A stretch of DNA of 64,000 bases, from assembly GCA_030647125.1 (NCBI GenBank), contig JAUSKC010000014.1, positions 1 through 64,000 on the forward strand. Reading direction: 5' to 3'. The stretch's first letter is position 1. Each line of letters opens with the position of its first letter. This stretch comes from Nanobdellota archaeon (lineage in GTDB: Archaea > Nanobdellota > Nanobdellia > Pacearchaeales > GW2011-AR1). Positions 1 through 7,223 of this stretch are shown piece by piece. The notes under the pieces are model-generated. The model was not told the origin of the DNA. It ran no database searches and saw only the letters and a program-made list of their open reading frames with translations. The translations under genes and the position numbers were made by a program.

Positions 1-164
1 TTTACATCTACTTCTACAGGAACTTGCATTCCCTTAAAACTAAGAGTTGCAGTGTTAACATCGGCTATTACTTTACCCATGTTTATTCCTAAAGGTCCTA
101 TTTGTTGAGCTACTGCTGGGCCTGGCTTCATTGCACCACCATCAACAATTAATTTAATTTTCAT
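1..164 (-). CDS. rpl11: Ribosomal protein uL11, N-terminal part (cut by window edge)
   Basis: L11 forms the GTPase-associated centre of the large subunit with L10/L12. About 54 residues are visible, starting MKIKLIVDGGAMKPGPAVAQ and containing the family N-terminal motif with GPLGINMG, which is enough to name it. The remainder lies before base 1. Its start is one base after the Spt5 stop, so it is the fourth gene of a minus-strand ftsZ-secE-spt5-rpl11 run. The partner genes L1-L10-L12, often next to L11 in archaea, are on the other strand about 7 kb away. Confidence 0.95.
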   Translation of the reverse strand, partial: MKIKLIVDGGAMKPGPAVAQQIGPLGINMGKVIADVNTATLSFKGMQVPVEVDV

Positions 165-165
165 C

Positions 166-636
166 TTAGTCCTTATTTTCTCCGGATTCTTCTGAAGATT
201 CACGCCTTATAACCTTTATGTTATCTATTTTTACTGTAACTGGAATTGGAACTGAGGCTCCAAGTAGAGAGACTACTGCTTCGCCTTTTTGTTTATCAAG
301 TCTTGTAACTTTAGCTTTTTCTCCTTTAAATTGAGTAAGCATTTCTACAATGTCTCCAATGGCAATATTTACATCTTCAACTTTAGGTTCAAGCATATTT
401 TTTATTTCTGCATATTCTACAGTTTTACCAATTATTCCTTTTACATAAGGCAAATTGAAAACAGCTTCTTCTGCAGAATCACGATCTTCGGCTTCAAGAA
501 TTATGTAACCACGCAAACCGTGAGGATGCAAAACAGAATAAACATTAAGTTGTTTTTTCTTAACTCTATCTGAAATTAAATCCAGCGCACTTTCTTCTTT
601 ATTCGTTGTTACTTTTATAATAAATATTGAGGACAT
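166..636 (-). CDS. spt5: Transcription elongation factor Spt5 (NusG family)
   Basis: Spt5 binds the RNA polymerase clamp and increases processivity, normally with Spt4. The 156-residue protein has an N-terminal NGN domain (SSIFIIKVTTNKEESALDLI... HPHGLRGYIILEAE) and a C-terminal KOW domain (IAIGDIVEMLTQFKGEKAKV), followed by a short acidic tail. A TTG codon lies four codons upstream in frame, but the ATG is preferred: an AGGAAGTAG stretch precedes it and homologues begin close to the beta strand IFIIKV. A TATA-like TTTATAAAT near base 697 on this strand would give a leader of about 35 nt, so the gene may have its own promoter as well as read-through from secE. Confidence 0.95.
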   Translation of the reverse strand: MSSIFIIKVTTNKEESALDLISDRVKKKQLNVYSVLHPHGLRGYIILEAEDRDSAEEAVFNLPYVKGIIGKTVEYAEIKNMLEPKVEDVNIAIGDIVEMLTQFKGEKAKVTRLDKQKGEAVVSLLGASVPIPVTVKIDNIKVIRRESSEESGENKD

Positions 637-761
637 TTTTAGTTCCAACTACTTCCTAACTTTAAGAAGCAGTAAAAATAATTGATAATTGTGGTTTATA
701 AATTTTTAGTATCGGTCGTGTAGGCATATAAAAAATTGTTGTTATAGATTAATTATTAAAA

Positions 762-944
762 TTATTTAAGAGAAACAAAAGTCAAGATTACAGAGATTAT
801 GAAACCAACTGCACCAATTAACCCAATTCCTACCGCCGAGACCTTTGCAGTCAATTCTATTTCTTTTCTTGTCGGCTTTCTTAATACAGACCAGACACGT
901 TTGCATTTAAGCAAAAATGATTTTGTATTTTCTGTTAATGTCAT
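762..944 (-). CDS. secE: Preprotein translocase subunit SecE (Sec61 gamma)
   Basis: SecE clamps the SecY channel in the membrane. The 60-residue protein has the family layout: an amphipathic cytoplasmic helix with the typical RVWSVLRKPTRKE motif and one C-terminal transmembrane helix (VGIGLIGAVGFIISVILTFV). Length matches archaeal SecE. It sits between ftsZ and spt5, a common archaeal order. SecY is encoded in this window at the end of the ribosomal operon. Confidence 0.95.
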   Translation of the reverse strand: MTLTENTKSFLLKCKRVWSVLRKPTRKEIELTAKVSAVGIGLIGAVGFIISVILTFVSLK

Positions 945-974
945 ATTAAAAGAAGATAGAAAGGGTTTTTAAAA

Positions 975-2081
975 TTATTCAAAGAAATCAATTCCTAATT
1001 CTTCCTCGATTTCTTTATGTTTGAGGTTTTCCATTGAGTCCTTGTGACCGGATATTTGAGATGACTTAACGCCTGTAACAATAAGCAGAACCCTTATTGA
1101 TTTTTCCATGTCGTCGGAAATTTGAGCACCCCAGATTAATTTTGCATCTGGCGACAATTTTTTTCCAACATATTCTATAACTTGTTTGCACTCATCCAAA
1201 GACATGTCAGGACCTCCAATAATATTTACTAAAGCTCCGGTCGCATTAGAAATATCAACATCAAGCAACGGATTATTAATCGCTTTTTCAATTGCTTCCA
1301 ATGCCCTATTTTGAGTATTATCTGACTCTCCCATTCCAATTAATGAGACGCCACCGTCGACCATTACTGCCCTTATATCTGCAAAATCCAAATTAACCAA
1401 ACCAGTTGTTGTGACCAATTCTGTAGTTCCTTTTACAGCATTTGTCAAAATCTCATCGGCAATTTTGAAGGCAGTATGTAAAGGCAAGTCGGGAGCTAAT
1501 TCAAGAAGTTTGTCATTAGGTATAACAATTAAGGTATCAACAACAGATTCTAATTTTTCCAAACCATTCATTGCATTTTCAATTCTCTTTTTTCCTTCGA
1601 TAGTAAAAGGTAAAGTTACAACCCCTATAGTCAACGCCCCTAATTTTTTAGCCAAACTTGCTACAATGGGCGCTGCTCCAGTTCCTGTTCCGCCACCCAA
1701 ACCACAAGTTATGAAAACCATGTCAGAGCCAGCAAGTTTTTTCTTTATTTCAGATTCAGATTCTTTAGCGGACTCTTCGCCCACTTTTGGATTGCTTCCT
1801 GCACCAAGACCTTGAGTTAATTCCCTGCCTAGAAGTATTTTTGTATCAGCATTAGCATAAAGCAAATCCTGCGCATCGGTGTTCATTGCAATTAACTCGC
1901 CGCCCTTGATTCCAATTTCACGCATCCTAGACAAAGAATTGTTACCCCCACCGCCAACACCAATAACTTTTATCTTCGCTATCTGCTTTTTTATAAGCTC
2001 TTCCAATTCATGGTCAATCTCATCTACTGACTTAGAGATTTCTTGAACATAAACATCTCCTTTCTCCCCATTTTCATCCAT
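975..2081 (-). CDS. ftsZ: Cell division GTPase FtsZ
   Basis: FtsZ polymerises into the division ring at midcell. The 368-residue protein has the nucleotide-binding GVGGGGNNSL near residues 41-50, the tubulin signature GGGTGTGAAP at 129-138 and the T7 synergy-loop NLDFADIRAVM at 230-240, so GTP binding and hydrolysis should both be intact. An N-terminal extension of about 37 residues rich in acidic residues precedes the core, and the protein ends in a short acidic/hydrophobic tail (IEEELGIDFFE) as in archaeal FtsZ. It is the first gene of the minus-strand run to secE. Confidence 0.97.
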   Translation of the reverse strand: MDENGEKGDVYVQEISKSVDEIDHELEELIKKQIAKIKVIGVGGGGNNSLSRMREIGIKGGELIAMNTDAQDLLYANADTKILLGRELTQGLGAGSNPKVGEESAKESESEIKKKLAGSDMVFITCGLGGGTGTGAAPIVASLAKKLGALTIGVVTLPFTIEGKKRIENAMNGLEKLESVVDTLIVIPNDKLLELAPDLPLHTAFKIADEILTNAVKGTTELVTTTGLVNLDFADIRAVMVDGGVSLIGMGESDNTQNRALEAIEKAINNPLLDVDISNATGALVNIIGGPDMSLDECKQVIEYVGKKLSPDAKLIWGAQISDDMEKSIRVLLIVTGVKSSQISGHKDSMENLKHKEIEEELGIDFFE

Positions 2082-2146
2082 TAACTAAAAAATTATCTTA
2101 ACTTTTTAAGGATTGTTGTTTAAATTTAGCAGGTTAATTTGTATTA

Positions 2147-2827
2147 TTAATTTTCTTCTTTCGAGATATCTTGTTCAATTTTCTCAACATTTTTTTCAGC
2201 GTTTATTATATTAACTTCAATTCCAAGATTAAAAATTTCTTTAAATTTGTCTTCAAACAATTTTATAATATTTCCAAAATCTTTTTCTATATTAAAAATT
2301 ATTTTATCTTCTTTAATCTGAAAATCAAAATCACGCTTAAATAAAAATTGTGTGAAGGCCTTTATTTGCTCGTTTTTATCATCAACTTTTCTTAAGACGT
2401 TAACATTATAAGTAACATCTTTTCCTGCTAAAGGGCCATTAAAGTCAATGCGAACTCTTCCGCCTGAATTTGAAAGAACTTTTCCCAATCTGCCGTCAAA
2501 ATTGAAGACCGCGCCTTGAATAGGATTTATTTTATGGTCATAAAAGGACTTTAAAGGAAATATCTGTATCAAAGAAGGATCACGCAGACCAAAGGCCTTT
2601 TCGGCCTCAAGAGGAATTTCATAAGTTCCCAGCTCCTTACCTATAAGAAAATCATCAACACCCTGGAGGAACATTCCTTGACCTATAGAATAAACAAAAG
2701 GTTTTGCCTCGACATCTTGTAAATTTGTTTTTTTCAAATCGTCAGAAATATTTGAATCAAATACAATTCCTTCGGCTGTTTTGCCTGTAAAGTTTATTTC
2801 AATAAAATCATTTTTCTGCAGTATCAT
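2147..2827 (-). CDS. FKBP-type peptidyl-prolyl isomerase, SlyD-like
   Basis: Predicted proline isomerase/chaperone. The 226-residue protein has the split FKBP fold (KNDFIEINFTGKTAEGIVFDS ... VYSIGQGMFLQGVDDFLIGKELG) with an inserted-in-flap region (EAEKAFGLRDPSLIQIFPLKSF) like archaeal SlyD/FKBP29, then GPLAGKDVTYNV closing the fold. The C-terminal ~85 residues are a charged alpha/beta extension also seen in larger archaeal FKBPs. It follows the CFA synthase homologue by about 40 nt on the same strand, and an AGGAG-like stretch overlaps that gap, so cotranscription is possible. Functionally independent of ftsZ downstream as far as can be seen. Confidence 0.9.
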   Translation of the reverse strand: MILQKNDFIEINFTGKTAEGIVFDSNISDDLKKTNLQDVEAKPFVYSIGQGMFLQGVDDFLIGKELGTYEIPLEAEKAFGLRDPSLIQIFPLKSFYDHKINPIQGAVFNFDGRLGKVLSNSGGRVRIDFNGPLAGKDVTYNVNVLRKVDDKNEQIKAFTQFLFKRDFDFQIKEDKIIFNIEKDFGNIIKLFEDKFKEIFNLGIEVNIINAEKNVEKIEQDISKEEN

Positions 2828-2868
2828 ATTTGAAGGATAAATGAAGGAGTTAAAAATGTTTTGAAATA

Positions 2869-3990
2869 TTATCTTATAGATTTATATCCACCTTTAACTC
2901 CTTTTGGAGAAAGAACAATCTGCCAGAGTTGTGCTTTTCTTGCTTCAAACATTGCGGCAAAAGAAATTAAATAGTATTCCCACATTCTTTTGAAACGCTG
3001 GTTATATTTTGGATTTTTAGACAACGTACTCCAATTCTTCTGAAAGTTTGAATTCCAAGCCAAAAGAGTTTTTGAATAATCAACTCCAAAATTATGCCAG
3101 TCTTCCATAATAAATAAATTTTCTATTGAATTTCCAATTTGGGCTATTGAGGGTAACATGCCGTTTGGGAAAATATATTTATTTGACCAATCATCTCCAA
3201 TGGTTTGAGATGCGTTGTTGCCCATTGTGTGCAATAAAAACAAGCCATCTTCTTTTAAGCATTTTCTCGCAACTTTAAAATATTCTTCATAATTTTTGTA
3301 TCCAACATGTTCAAACATTCCTATCGAAACTATTTTATCAAATTTTTCATCAAGTTCTCGATAATCTTGTAATCTAATTTCTACAGGAAGATTTTTTACA
3401 TTTTCTCTTGCTAATTTAACCTGTTCTTTTGAAACTGTAATACCAACACCATTAATTCCGTAGTTCTCAGTAGCATACTTCAAAAATCCACCCCAACCAC
3501 ACCCAATTTCAAGGACTCTCTCCCCTTTTCTCAGTTTCAATTTTTCACATACTAATTTTAGTTTATCTTCTTGAGATTCATCAAGAGTTTTAGCTTTTTT
3601 CCAATAACCGCAAGAATAAATCATCCTTCGATCCAGCATTAACTTATATAAATCGTTTCCAATATCATAATGTTCTTCTCCTACTTGAAATGCGCGCGAT
3701 ATTGATTGAAAATTAAAAAATCTTGAAAGAAATATCTTTATTCTATAAGGAATATTATTCTCAACTTTCTCATAAACATCTGTGCCCAAAACTCTAACAA
3801 AAAAGCCAGATAAATCTTTAACCTCCCAATCTCCATCCATATAAGATTCTCCCAAACCAAGCGAACCATATGCTAAAACTTTTTTATAGAGTTTAGGATT
3901 ATGAACTTGTATATCCCATGGATTTTTCCCATTTATTTTTATTCCAGTACCTTCAAGCAATTTATTTAAAGTTTTTTCATAATTAACCAT
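2869..3990 (-). CDS. cfa: Cyclopropane-fatty-acyl-phospholipid synthase homologue
   Basis: CFA synthases transfer a methylene from S-adenosylmethionine to a double bond of a membrane lipid acyl chain. The protein is about 373 residues, the usual family length, and is strikingly like bacterial Cfa: NPWDIQVHNPKLYKKVL and GSLGLGESYMDGDW in the N-terminal lipid-binding domain, HYDIGNDLYKLMLD, and the SAM motif VLEIGCGWGGF. The ATG start was chosen over a TTG seven codons upstream; the shared palindromic TATA upstream gives a short leader. Archaeal lipids are normally isoprenoid ethers without acyl double bonds, so the substrate is unclear (unsaturated isoprenoids, host lipids or another acceptor). 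Probably acquired from bacteria. Confidence 0.93.
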   Translation of the reverse strand: MVNYEKTLNKLLEGTGIKINGKNPWDIQVHNPKLYKKVLAYGSLGLGESYMDGDWEVKDLSGFFVRVLGTDVYEKVENNIPYRIKIFLSRFFNFQSISRAFQVGEEHYDIGNDLYKLMLDRRMIYSCGYWKKAKTLDESQEDKLKLVCEKLKLRKGERVLEIGCGWGGFLKYATENYGINGVGITVSKEQVKLARENVKNLPVEIRLQDYRELDEKFDKIVSIGMFEHVGYKNYEEYFKVARKCLKEDGLFLLHTMGNNASQTIGDDWSNKYIFPNGMLPSIAQIGNSIENLFIMEDWHNFGVDYSKTLLAWNSNFQKNWSTLSKNPKYNQRFKRMWEYYLISFAAMFEARKAQLWQIVLSPKGVKGGYKSIR

Positions 3991-4039
3991 TCCAAAATAC
4001 CTAAATATCAATATAAAAAACTATTTATTTTTAAGAAAT

Positions 4040-4049
4040 CTTTATAAAG
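4040..4049. promoter_or_regulatory. Palindromic TATA box shared by divergent cfa and eif5a
   Basis: The sequence CTTTATAAAG is a perfect palindrome in the 79-bp gap between the divergent CFA synthase and aIF5A genes. Its centre is about 26 bases before the aIF5A ATG, which predicts a leaderless aIF5A mRNA, and about 54 bases before the CFA ATG, which predicts a leader near 28 nt. A symmetric TATA could recruit TBP in either orientation. Confidence 0.6.
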
Positions 4050-4069
4050 CAATTTTATTTTCTGCTCTA

Positions 4070-4459
4070 ATGGTCTTAAAAATTATAGACGCAACTGAGG
4101 TAAAAGTCGGGACAGCTATTATAGTTGATGGTCAAGCATGTATTGTAAAAAGTATTGATATTTCTAAAACAGGAAAGCACGGTCATGCTAAATGTAGAAT
4201 TGAAGCGGTTGTAATATTAAGCGGAGTAAAAAAGGTCTTTGTAGTTCCAGGACATGAAAGATTAGAAGTTCCTTTAATTGAAAAGAAAAAAGCGCAAGTT
4301 CTTTCTGTAGGAGAAGACAAAGTAAGCATAATGGATTTGGAAAATTTCGAAACGATTGAAGTGCCTGTAGATGAAGAAGTTAAAGGTCAATTAGCTGAAA
4401 ATGACACCGTAGAATATTGGGATATTGAAGGAATTAAAATTGTTAAGAGGAAGTTTTAG
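4070..4459 (+). CDS. eif5a: Translation factor aIF5A (hypusine-containing)
   Basis: aIF5A binds the ribosomal E site and relieves stalls, notably at proline stretches. The 129-residue protein has the SH3-like N-terminal domain with the modification loop SKTGKHGHAK, where Lys36 is the expected hypusine/deoxyhypusine site, and a C-terminal OB-fold domain (KAQVLSVGEDKVSIMDLENFETIEVP). Full family length. The TATA centre lies 26 nt before the ATG, so the message is probably leaderless. No deoxyhypusine synthase gene is visible in the window. Confidence 0.97.
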   Translation: MVLKIIDATEVKVGTAIIVDGQACIVKSIDISKTGKHGHAKCRIEAVVILSGVKKVFVVPGHERLEVPLIEKKKAQVLSVGEDKVSIMDLENFETIEVPVDEEVKGQLAENDTVEYWDIEGIKIVKRKF

Positions 4460-4545
4460 GTTTTTATTCGTTCGTCTCAAAAAGTTAAATGAGAGGAAAT
4501 TCTAATTCTAGATAAATTTTTAAATTAATTCAATTCAAGAAAATA

Positions 4546-4830
4546 ATGACAAATGATTTAACTGGAGGAAATTCCAATATAAATGGAATTCCTAATTCAA
4601 GGGATATAAATATAGGAGAATGTGATAGTTGCCTTGAAAGGATTACTGGATCATATTATAAGAATGCCTCTTTGATTGGGGTTGGAAAGCCGCCTTTTGT
4701 TTCAGATCCTCAAAGACCTATGGCTATAATTTATCAATGTCAAGATTGTTCTCAAAAATATTGGATTCATTCATCTGAACAACTTGCTAAAAGAGTTATA
4801 GAAGAAGCTGAAATTAAAACAAACTTTTAA
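4546..4830 (+). CDS. Small two-CxxC zinc-ribbon-like protein, unknown function
   Basis: Not recognised. The 94-residue protein has a polar, Asn/Gly-rich first 22 residues and then a pair of knuckles, CDSC and CQDC, separated by about 45 residues, which could bind one zinc ion. The region between has an aromatic stretch (GSYYKNASLIG) and the C-terminus is helical and charged. A TTTTTAAA box centred about 26 nt before the ATG supports the start and a leaderless message. It stands alone between aIF5A and the L40e unit. Confidence 0.7.
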   Translation: MTNDLTGGNSNINGIPNSRDINIGECDSCLERITGSYYKNASLIGVGKPPFVSDPQRPMAIIYQCQDCSQKYWIHSSEQLAKRVIEEAEIKTNF

Positions 4831-4854
4831 AAACTAAATTCTCGAAAGTAAGTT

Positions 4855-4908
4855 ATGGCAAAGATACCAGAATTAAAATACGCAGTTTTTAATTGCAAAA
4901 CTTTGTAA
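4855..4908 (+). CDS. 17-residue mini-ORF leading the L40e message
   Basis: A short ORF encodes MAKIPELKYAVFNCKTL. Its first six residues are identical to those of the L40e-like protein that begins two bases after its stop codon (TAA-a-ATG). A TTTTAAAA box centred near 4829 lies 26 nt before this ATG, so the L40e message probably starts here without a leader, and L40e would be reached by re-initiation. It may be a translational-coupling leader or the remnant of a duplicated L40e start; the single Cys in NCKTL would suit a decayed zinc ribbon. Confidence 0.45.
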   Translation: MAKIPELKYAVFNCKTL

Positions 4909-4909
4909 A

Positions 4910-5074
4910 ATGGCAAAAATACCAGAAGCACAAAATAGATTGTTCAAGAATGTTTTCGTCGACAAAAGGACAGGAAGAAAAATAAGAGCAGATCCTGCAA
5001 AAGTTGTGGCGGGCAAAATCAGAGGAAGAGGGAAAAGAGGAAGCAGATCACTCAGACCTTTAAAAAAGAAATAA
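4910..5074 (+). CDS. rpl40e: Ribosomal protein eL40-like, lacking all zinc cysteines
   Basis: The 54-residue basic protein begins MAKIPEAQNRLFKNVFV and ends SLRPLKKK, matching archaeal L40e outside the zinc knuckles. L40e normally carries four cysteines in two CxxC pairs; here there are none (FVDKRTGRKIRADP and GKIRGRGKRGS occupy those places). The fold may be held by salt bridges or rRNA contacts instead. It is downstream of a 17-codon mini-ORF and one base before the M50 protease start, so all three probably share one message. Confidence 0.8.
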   Translation: MAKIPEAQNRLFKNVFVDKRTGRKIRADPAKVVAGKIRGRGKRGSRSLRPLKKK

Positions 5075-5075
5075 A

Positions 5076-6503
5076 ATGGATAAATTTCTTGTATATGATG
5101 TAGTGCTTTTAGTTTTGTTCGTTTTATTTATGTCTTGGTTTTTGTATACTAGAAAACACAATCTGAAAAAAGAAGGACTCTTATATCTATATCGCGCTCA
5201 ATGGGGTGTTAAATTAATTGATACAATAGGAAAGAAATACAAAAAGACATTGACGTTTTTTAGCTATGTTGCAATAATTGTTGGCTATATCCTAATGGCT
5301 TCTATGATCTATTTGTTTGGAAAGATTGTCTGGATTTATATTTTTGAACCAGCAATTGTGCAACAAATAAAAGTTCCTCCAATAATTCCTTTAATTCCTT
5401 ACTTGCCTCAAATATTCAAACTTAGTTTTTTGCCCCCATTTTATTTTACTTATTGGATAATTATCTTGGCAGTTGTTGCTATAACCCATGAATTTGCACA
5501 TGGAATCTTCATGAAAAGATATAATATTAAAATTAAATCAACAGGATTTGGATTTTTCCCTTGGTTCCTTCCGATATTTTTAGCTGCTTTCGTTGAACAA
5601 GACGAGAAAAGCATGGGCAAAGCAAAAAATTTTGAACAAAGGGCCGTTCTTGCAGCCGGGACATTTGCAAATATTCTTACTGGGATTTTATTCTTATTTG
5701 TTTTATGGGGATTCTTTTCTTTGGCGTACAATCCTGCAGGGGTCCAGTTCGACAATTATGCTTACGGAGTTGTAAATGTCAGCATGATATCGTCTATAAA
5801 TAATATACTTGTAAATAATCCAACAATCCAAGATATCTTAAGCAAAGCAACAAATGAAAGCTTAAACAATATAACAATAGGGAATCAAAAATTTGTTGCG
5901 GACAAAGAATTTCTTCAAAAACAAGAAAATAATACTGGATTGATAATACTTTATCTTGATGCGCCTGTGGCAAGAAGCGGGATGATCGGAGCAATTTCTG
6001 AAATTGACGACAATAAAATTACAAATATAGATGAACTTAGTTCGGCATTGAATAAATATTCTCCAGGGGATAAAATAAAAGTTAAAACATTAACTGCCGA
6101 TGGTGAAAGTAATTATGAAATAATATTGGGAGAATATCCTGGTAATTCCAGCAGGGCATGGCTTGGAGTTGCATTTGCAGACAGAAGTGGAAGCGGCATT
6201 AGAGGATTAATTTATTCTATAATGTCATCATTCAAAAACCCAAATACTTACTATACGCCTTTATTCGGTGCTGCGGACTACATATACAATCTTTTATGGT
6301 GGATGATATTAATCTGTATTTCGGTAGCATTGGTCAATATGCTTCCTATGGGAATCTTCGACGGTGGAATGTTCTTTTACTTGACAATATTAAGCCTGAC
6401 AAAGAACGAAAAAATCGCAAAGGGGGCATTCGTTGGCGTAACTTACTTTATATTATTCCTAATTTTCTTGCTTATGGCTTTTTGGGCTATTGCAATATTT
6501 TAA
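5076..6503 (+). CDS. M50 family site-2-type intramembrane metalloprotease with PDZ insert
   Basis: Predicted zinc protease cutting transmembrane substrates. The 475-residue protein has several hydrophobic helices, the zinc-binding HEFAH at residues 138-142, a PDZ-like segment in the middle (APVARSGMIGAISEIDDNKITNIDEL) and the second active-site motif NMLPMGIFDGG near residues 421-431 that supplies the Asp ligand. Both motifs are intact, so it should be active. It directly follows L40e (one base gap), so it is probably cotranscribed with it. The substrate cannot be told from the sequence. Confidence 0.92.
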   Translation: MDKFLVYDVVLLVLFVLFMSWFLYTRKHNLKKEGLLYLYRAQWGVKLIDTIGKKYKKTLTFFSYVAIIVGYILMASMIYLFGKIVWIYIFEPAIVQQIKVPPIIPLIPYLPQIFKLSFLPPFYFTYWIIILAVVAITHEFAHGIFMKRYNIKIKSTGFGFFPWFLPIFLAAFVEQDEKSMGKAKNFEQRAVLAAGTFANILTGILFLFVLWGFFSLAYNPAGVQFDNYAYGVVNVSMISSINNILVNNPTIQDILSKATNESLNNITIGNQKFVADKEFLQKQENNTGLIILYLDAPVARSGMIGAISEIDDNKITNIDELSSALNKYSPGDKIKVKTLTADGESNYEIILGEYPGNSSRAWLGVAFADRSGSGIRGLIYSIMSSFKNPNTYYTPLFGAADYIYNLLWWMILICISVALVNMLPMGIFDGGMFFYLTILSLTKNEKIAKGAFVGVTYFILFLIFLLMAFWAIAIF

Positions 6504-6553
6504 TTTTCTGAAAGATTTGGATTAATTTTATAAAATTATGTAGTAAAAGATAA

Positions 6554-6563
6554 TTTTATAAAC
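6554..6563 (+). promoter_or_regulatory. TATA box of a basic micro-gene
   Basis: TTTTATAAAC lies about 50 nt before a 12-codon reading frame. With the usual spacing transcription would start near 6585, giving a leader of about 20 nt that holds GGGTGG, a partial Shine-Dalgarno match, 9 nt before the ATG. Confidence 0.45.
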
Positions 6564-6605
6564 AAATAAGTCCTATTATAATTAATTAAAAAGGGTGGTT
6601 TAAAT

Positions 6606-6644
6606 ATGGCTAAAAAAAAGGCAGCAAAAAAGAAAAAGAGATAA
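6606..6644 (+). CDS. 12-residue lysine-rich micro-protein (eL41-like?)
   Basis: A tiny frame encodes MAKKKAAKKKKR. It is far below normal gene-calling limits but has its own TATA box, a G-rich ribosome-binding-like stretch at suitable spacing and a T-rich terminator just downstream, which together define a transcript of about 85 nt. The composition resembles the shortest ribosomal protein eL41, an extremely basic single helix, though it is about half the length of known eL41 and lacks Arg/Trp. It could also be a small non-coding RNA with a chance frame. Confidence 0.4.
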   Translation: MAKKKAAKKKKR

Positions 6645-6654
6645 ACTCTTTAAA

Positions 6655-6673
6655 TTGTTTTTTATTTTTTGTT
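6655..6673 (+). terminator. T-rich terminator after the micro-gene
   Basis: Two runs of six T residues separated by one A follow the 12-codon frame by about 13 nt. Oligo-T tracts without hairpins are sufficient for archaeal termination. The tract also lies beyond the end of the convergent 117-residue gene. Confidence 0.4.
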
Positions 6674-6705
6674 TATAATTTGTGTTAAATTTTAAGTTGA
6701 TTTGT

Positions 6706-7059
6706 TCACAAATCAACTATTCCTTCTTTTGTTAATGCGGCGAATCTTATTCCTATTGGAATATTTATCAAAGCGGAAATTAAAGCCATGTGCTCTTTTC
6801 CAGAACCCGACGCTATTGAAAGACCAACTTCAAGTTCATCAAATTTTCCTTTGAGTTTTTTTATTAAGTCGTCACGCAAGTCCTTAATTCTTTGATCAAA
6901 ATTAACTTTTATGAATTCAAATTTCTTATCAGAGTTAAACGATTTTGCCTCGTCATCTCCAACAATAAAGATTTTCTCCCATTCACCGTGCTTAATAAGT
7001 CCGGCTACTTGAGGCCAAGATTCCTTGTCTTTAGATGATAAAAGTGCAACGAGTTCCAT
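6706..7059 (-). CDS. Conserved-looking 117-residue alpha/beta protein, unknown function
   Basis: Not securely recognised. Predicted alternating strands and helices (MELVALLSS, EKIFIVGDDEAKSF, FEFIKVNF, VGLSIASGSGKEHMALISALI, GIRFAALTKEGIVDL) suggest a Rossmann-like single domain. The small-residue turn ASGSGKEHMALISALI followed by a helix is reminiscent of the ligand-binding loop of CARF domains, but this is a weak resemblance. The start is supported by a TATA box (TTTATAA) 26 nt upstream, predicting a leaderless message divergent from L1. No CRISPR array or effector is present nearby. Confidence 0.7.
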   Translation of the reverse strand: MELVALLSSKDKESWPQVAGLIKHGEWEKIFIVGDDEAKSFNSDKKFEFIKVNFDQRIKDLRDDLIKKLKGKFDELEVGLSIASGSGKEHMALISALINIPIGIRFAALTKEGIVDL

Positions 7060-7223
7060 ACTTCAAAAAAATTTTAATTGTTTATAAGGATTATTGTGTT
7101 TCTTGAACTATTGTTAGTTAAATTTATAAACCACTTTCATCTTTGAAAAAAGTCAATAAACTACATCGTTGGCGAATAAATTCTATGTCGCCGGCGCATA
7201 AAGTAGGAGACAAATATAAGAAA

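Noticed and set aside
6706-7059. Calling the 117-residue protein a CARF effector
   Set aside because: Only one loop resembles CARF and no effector domain or CRISPR context is present, so it is left as unknown.
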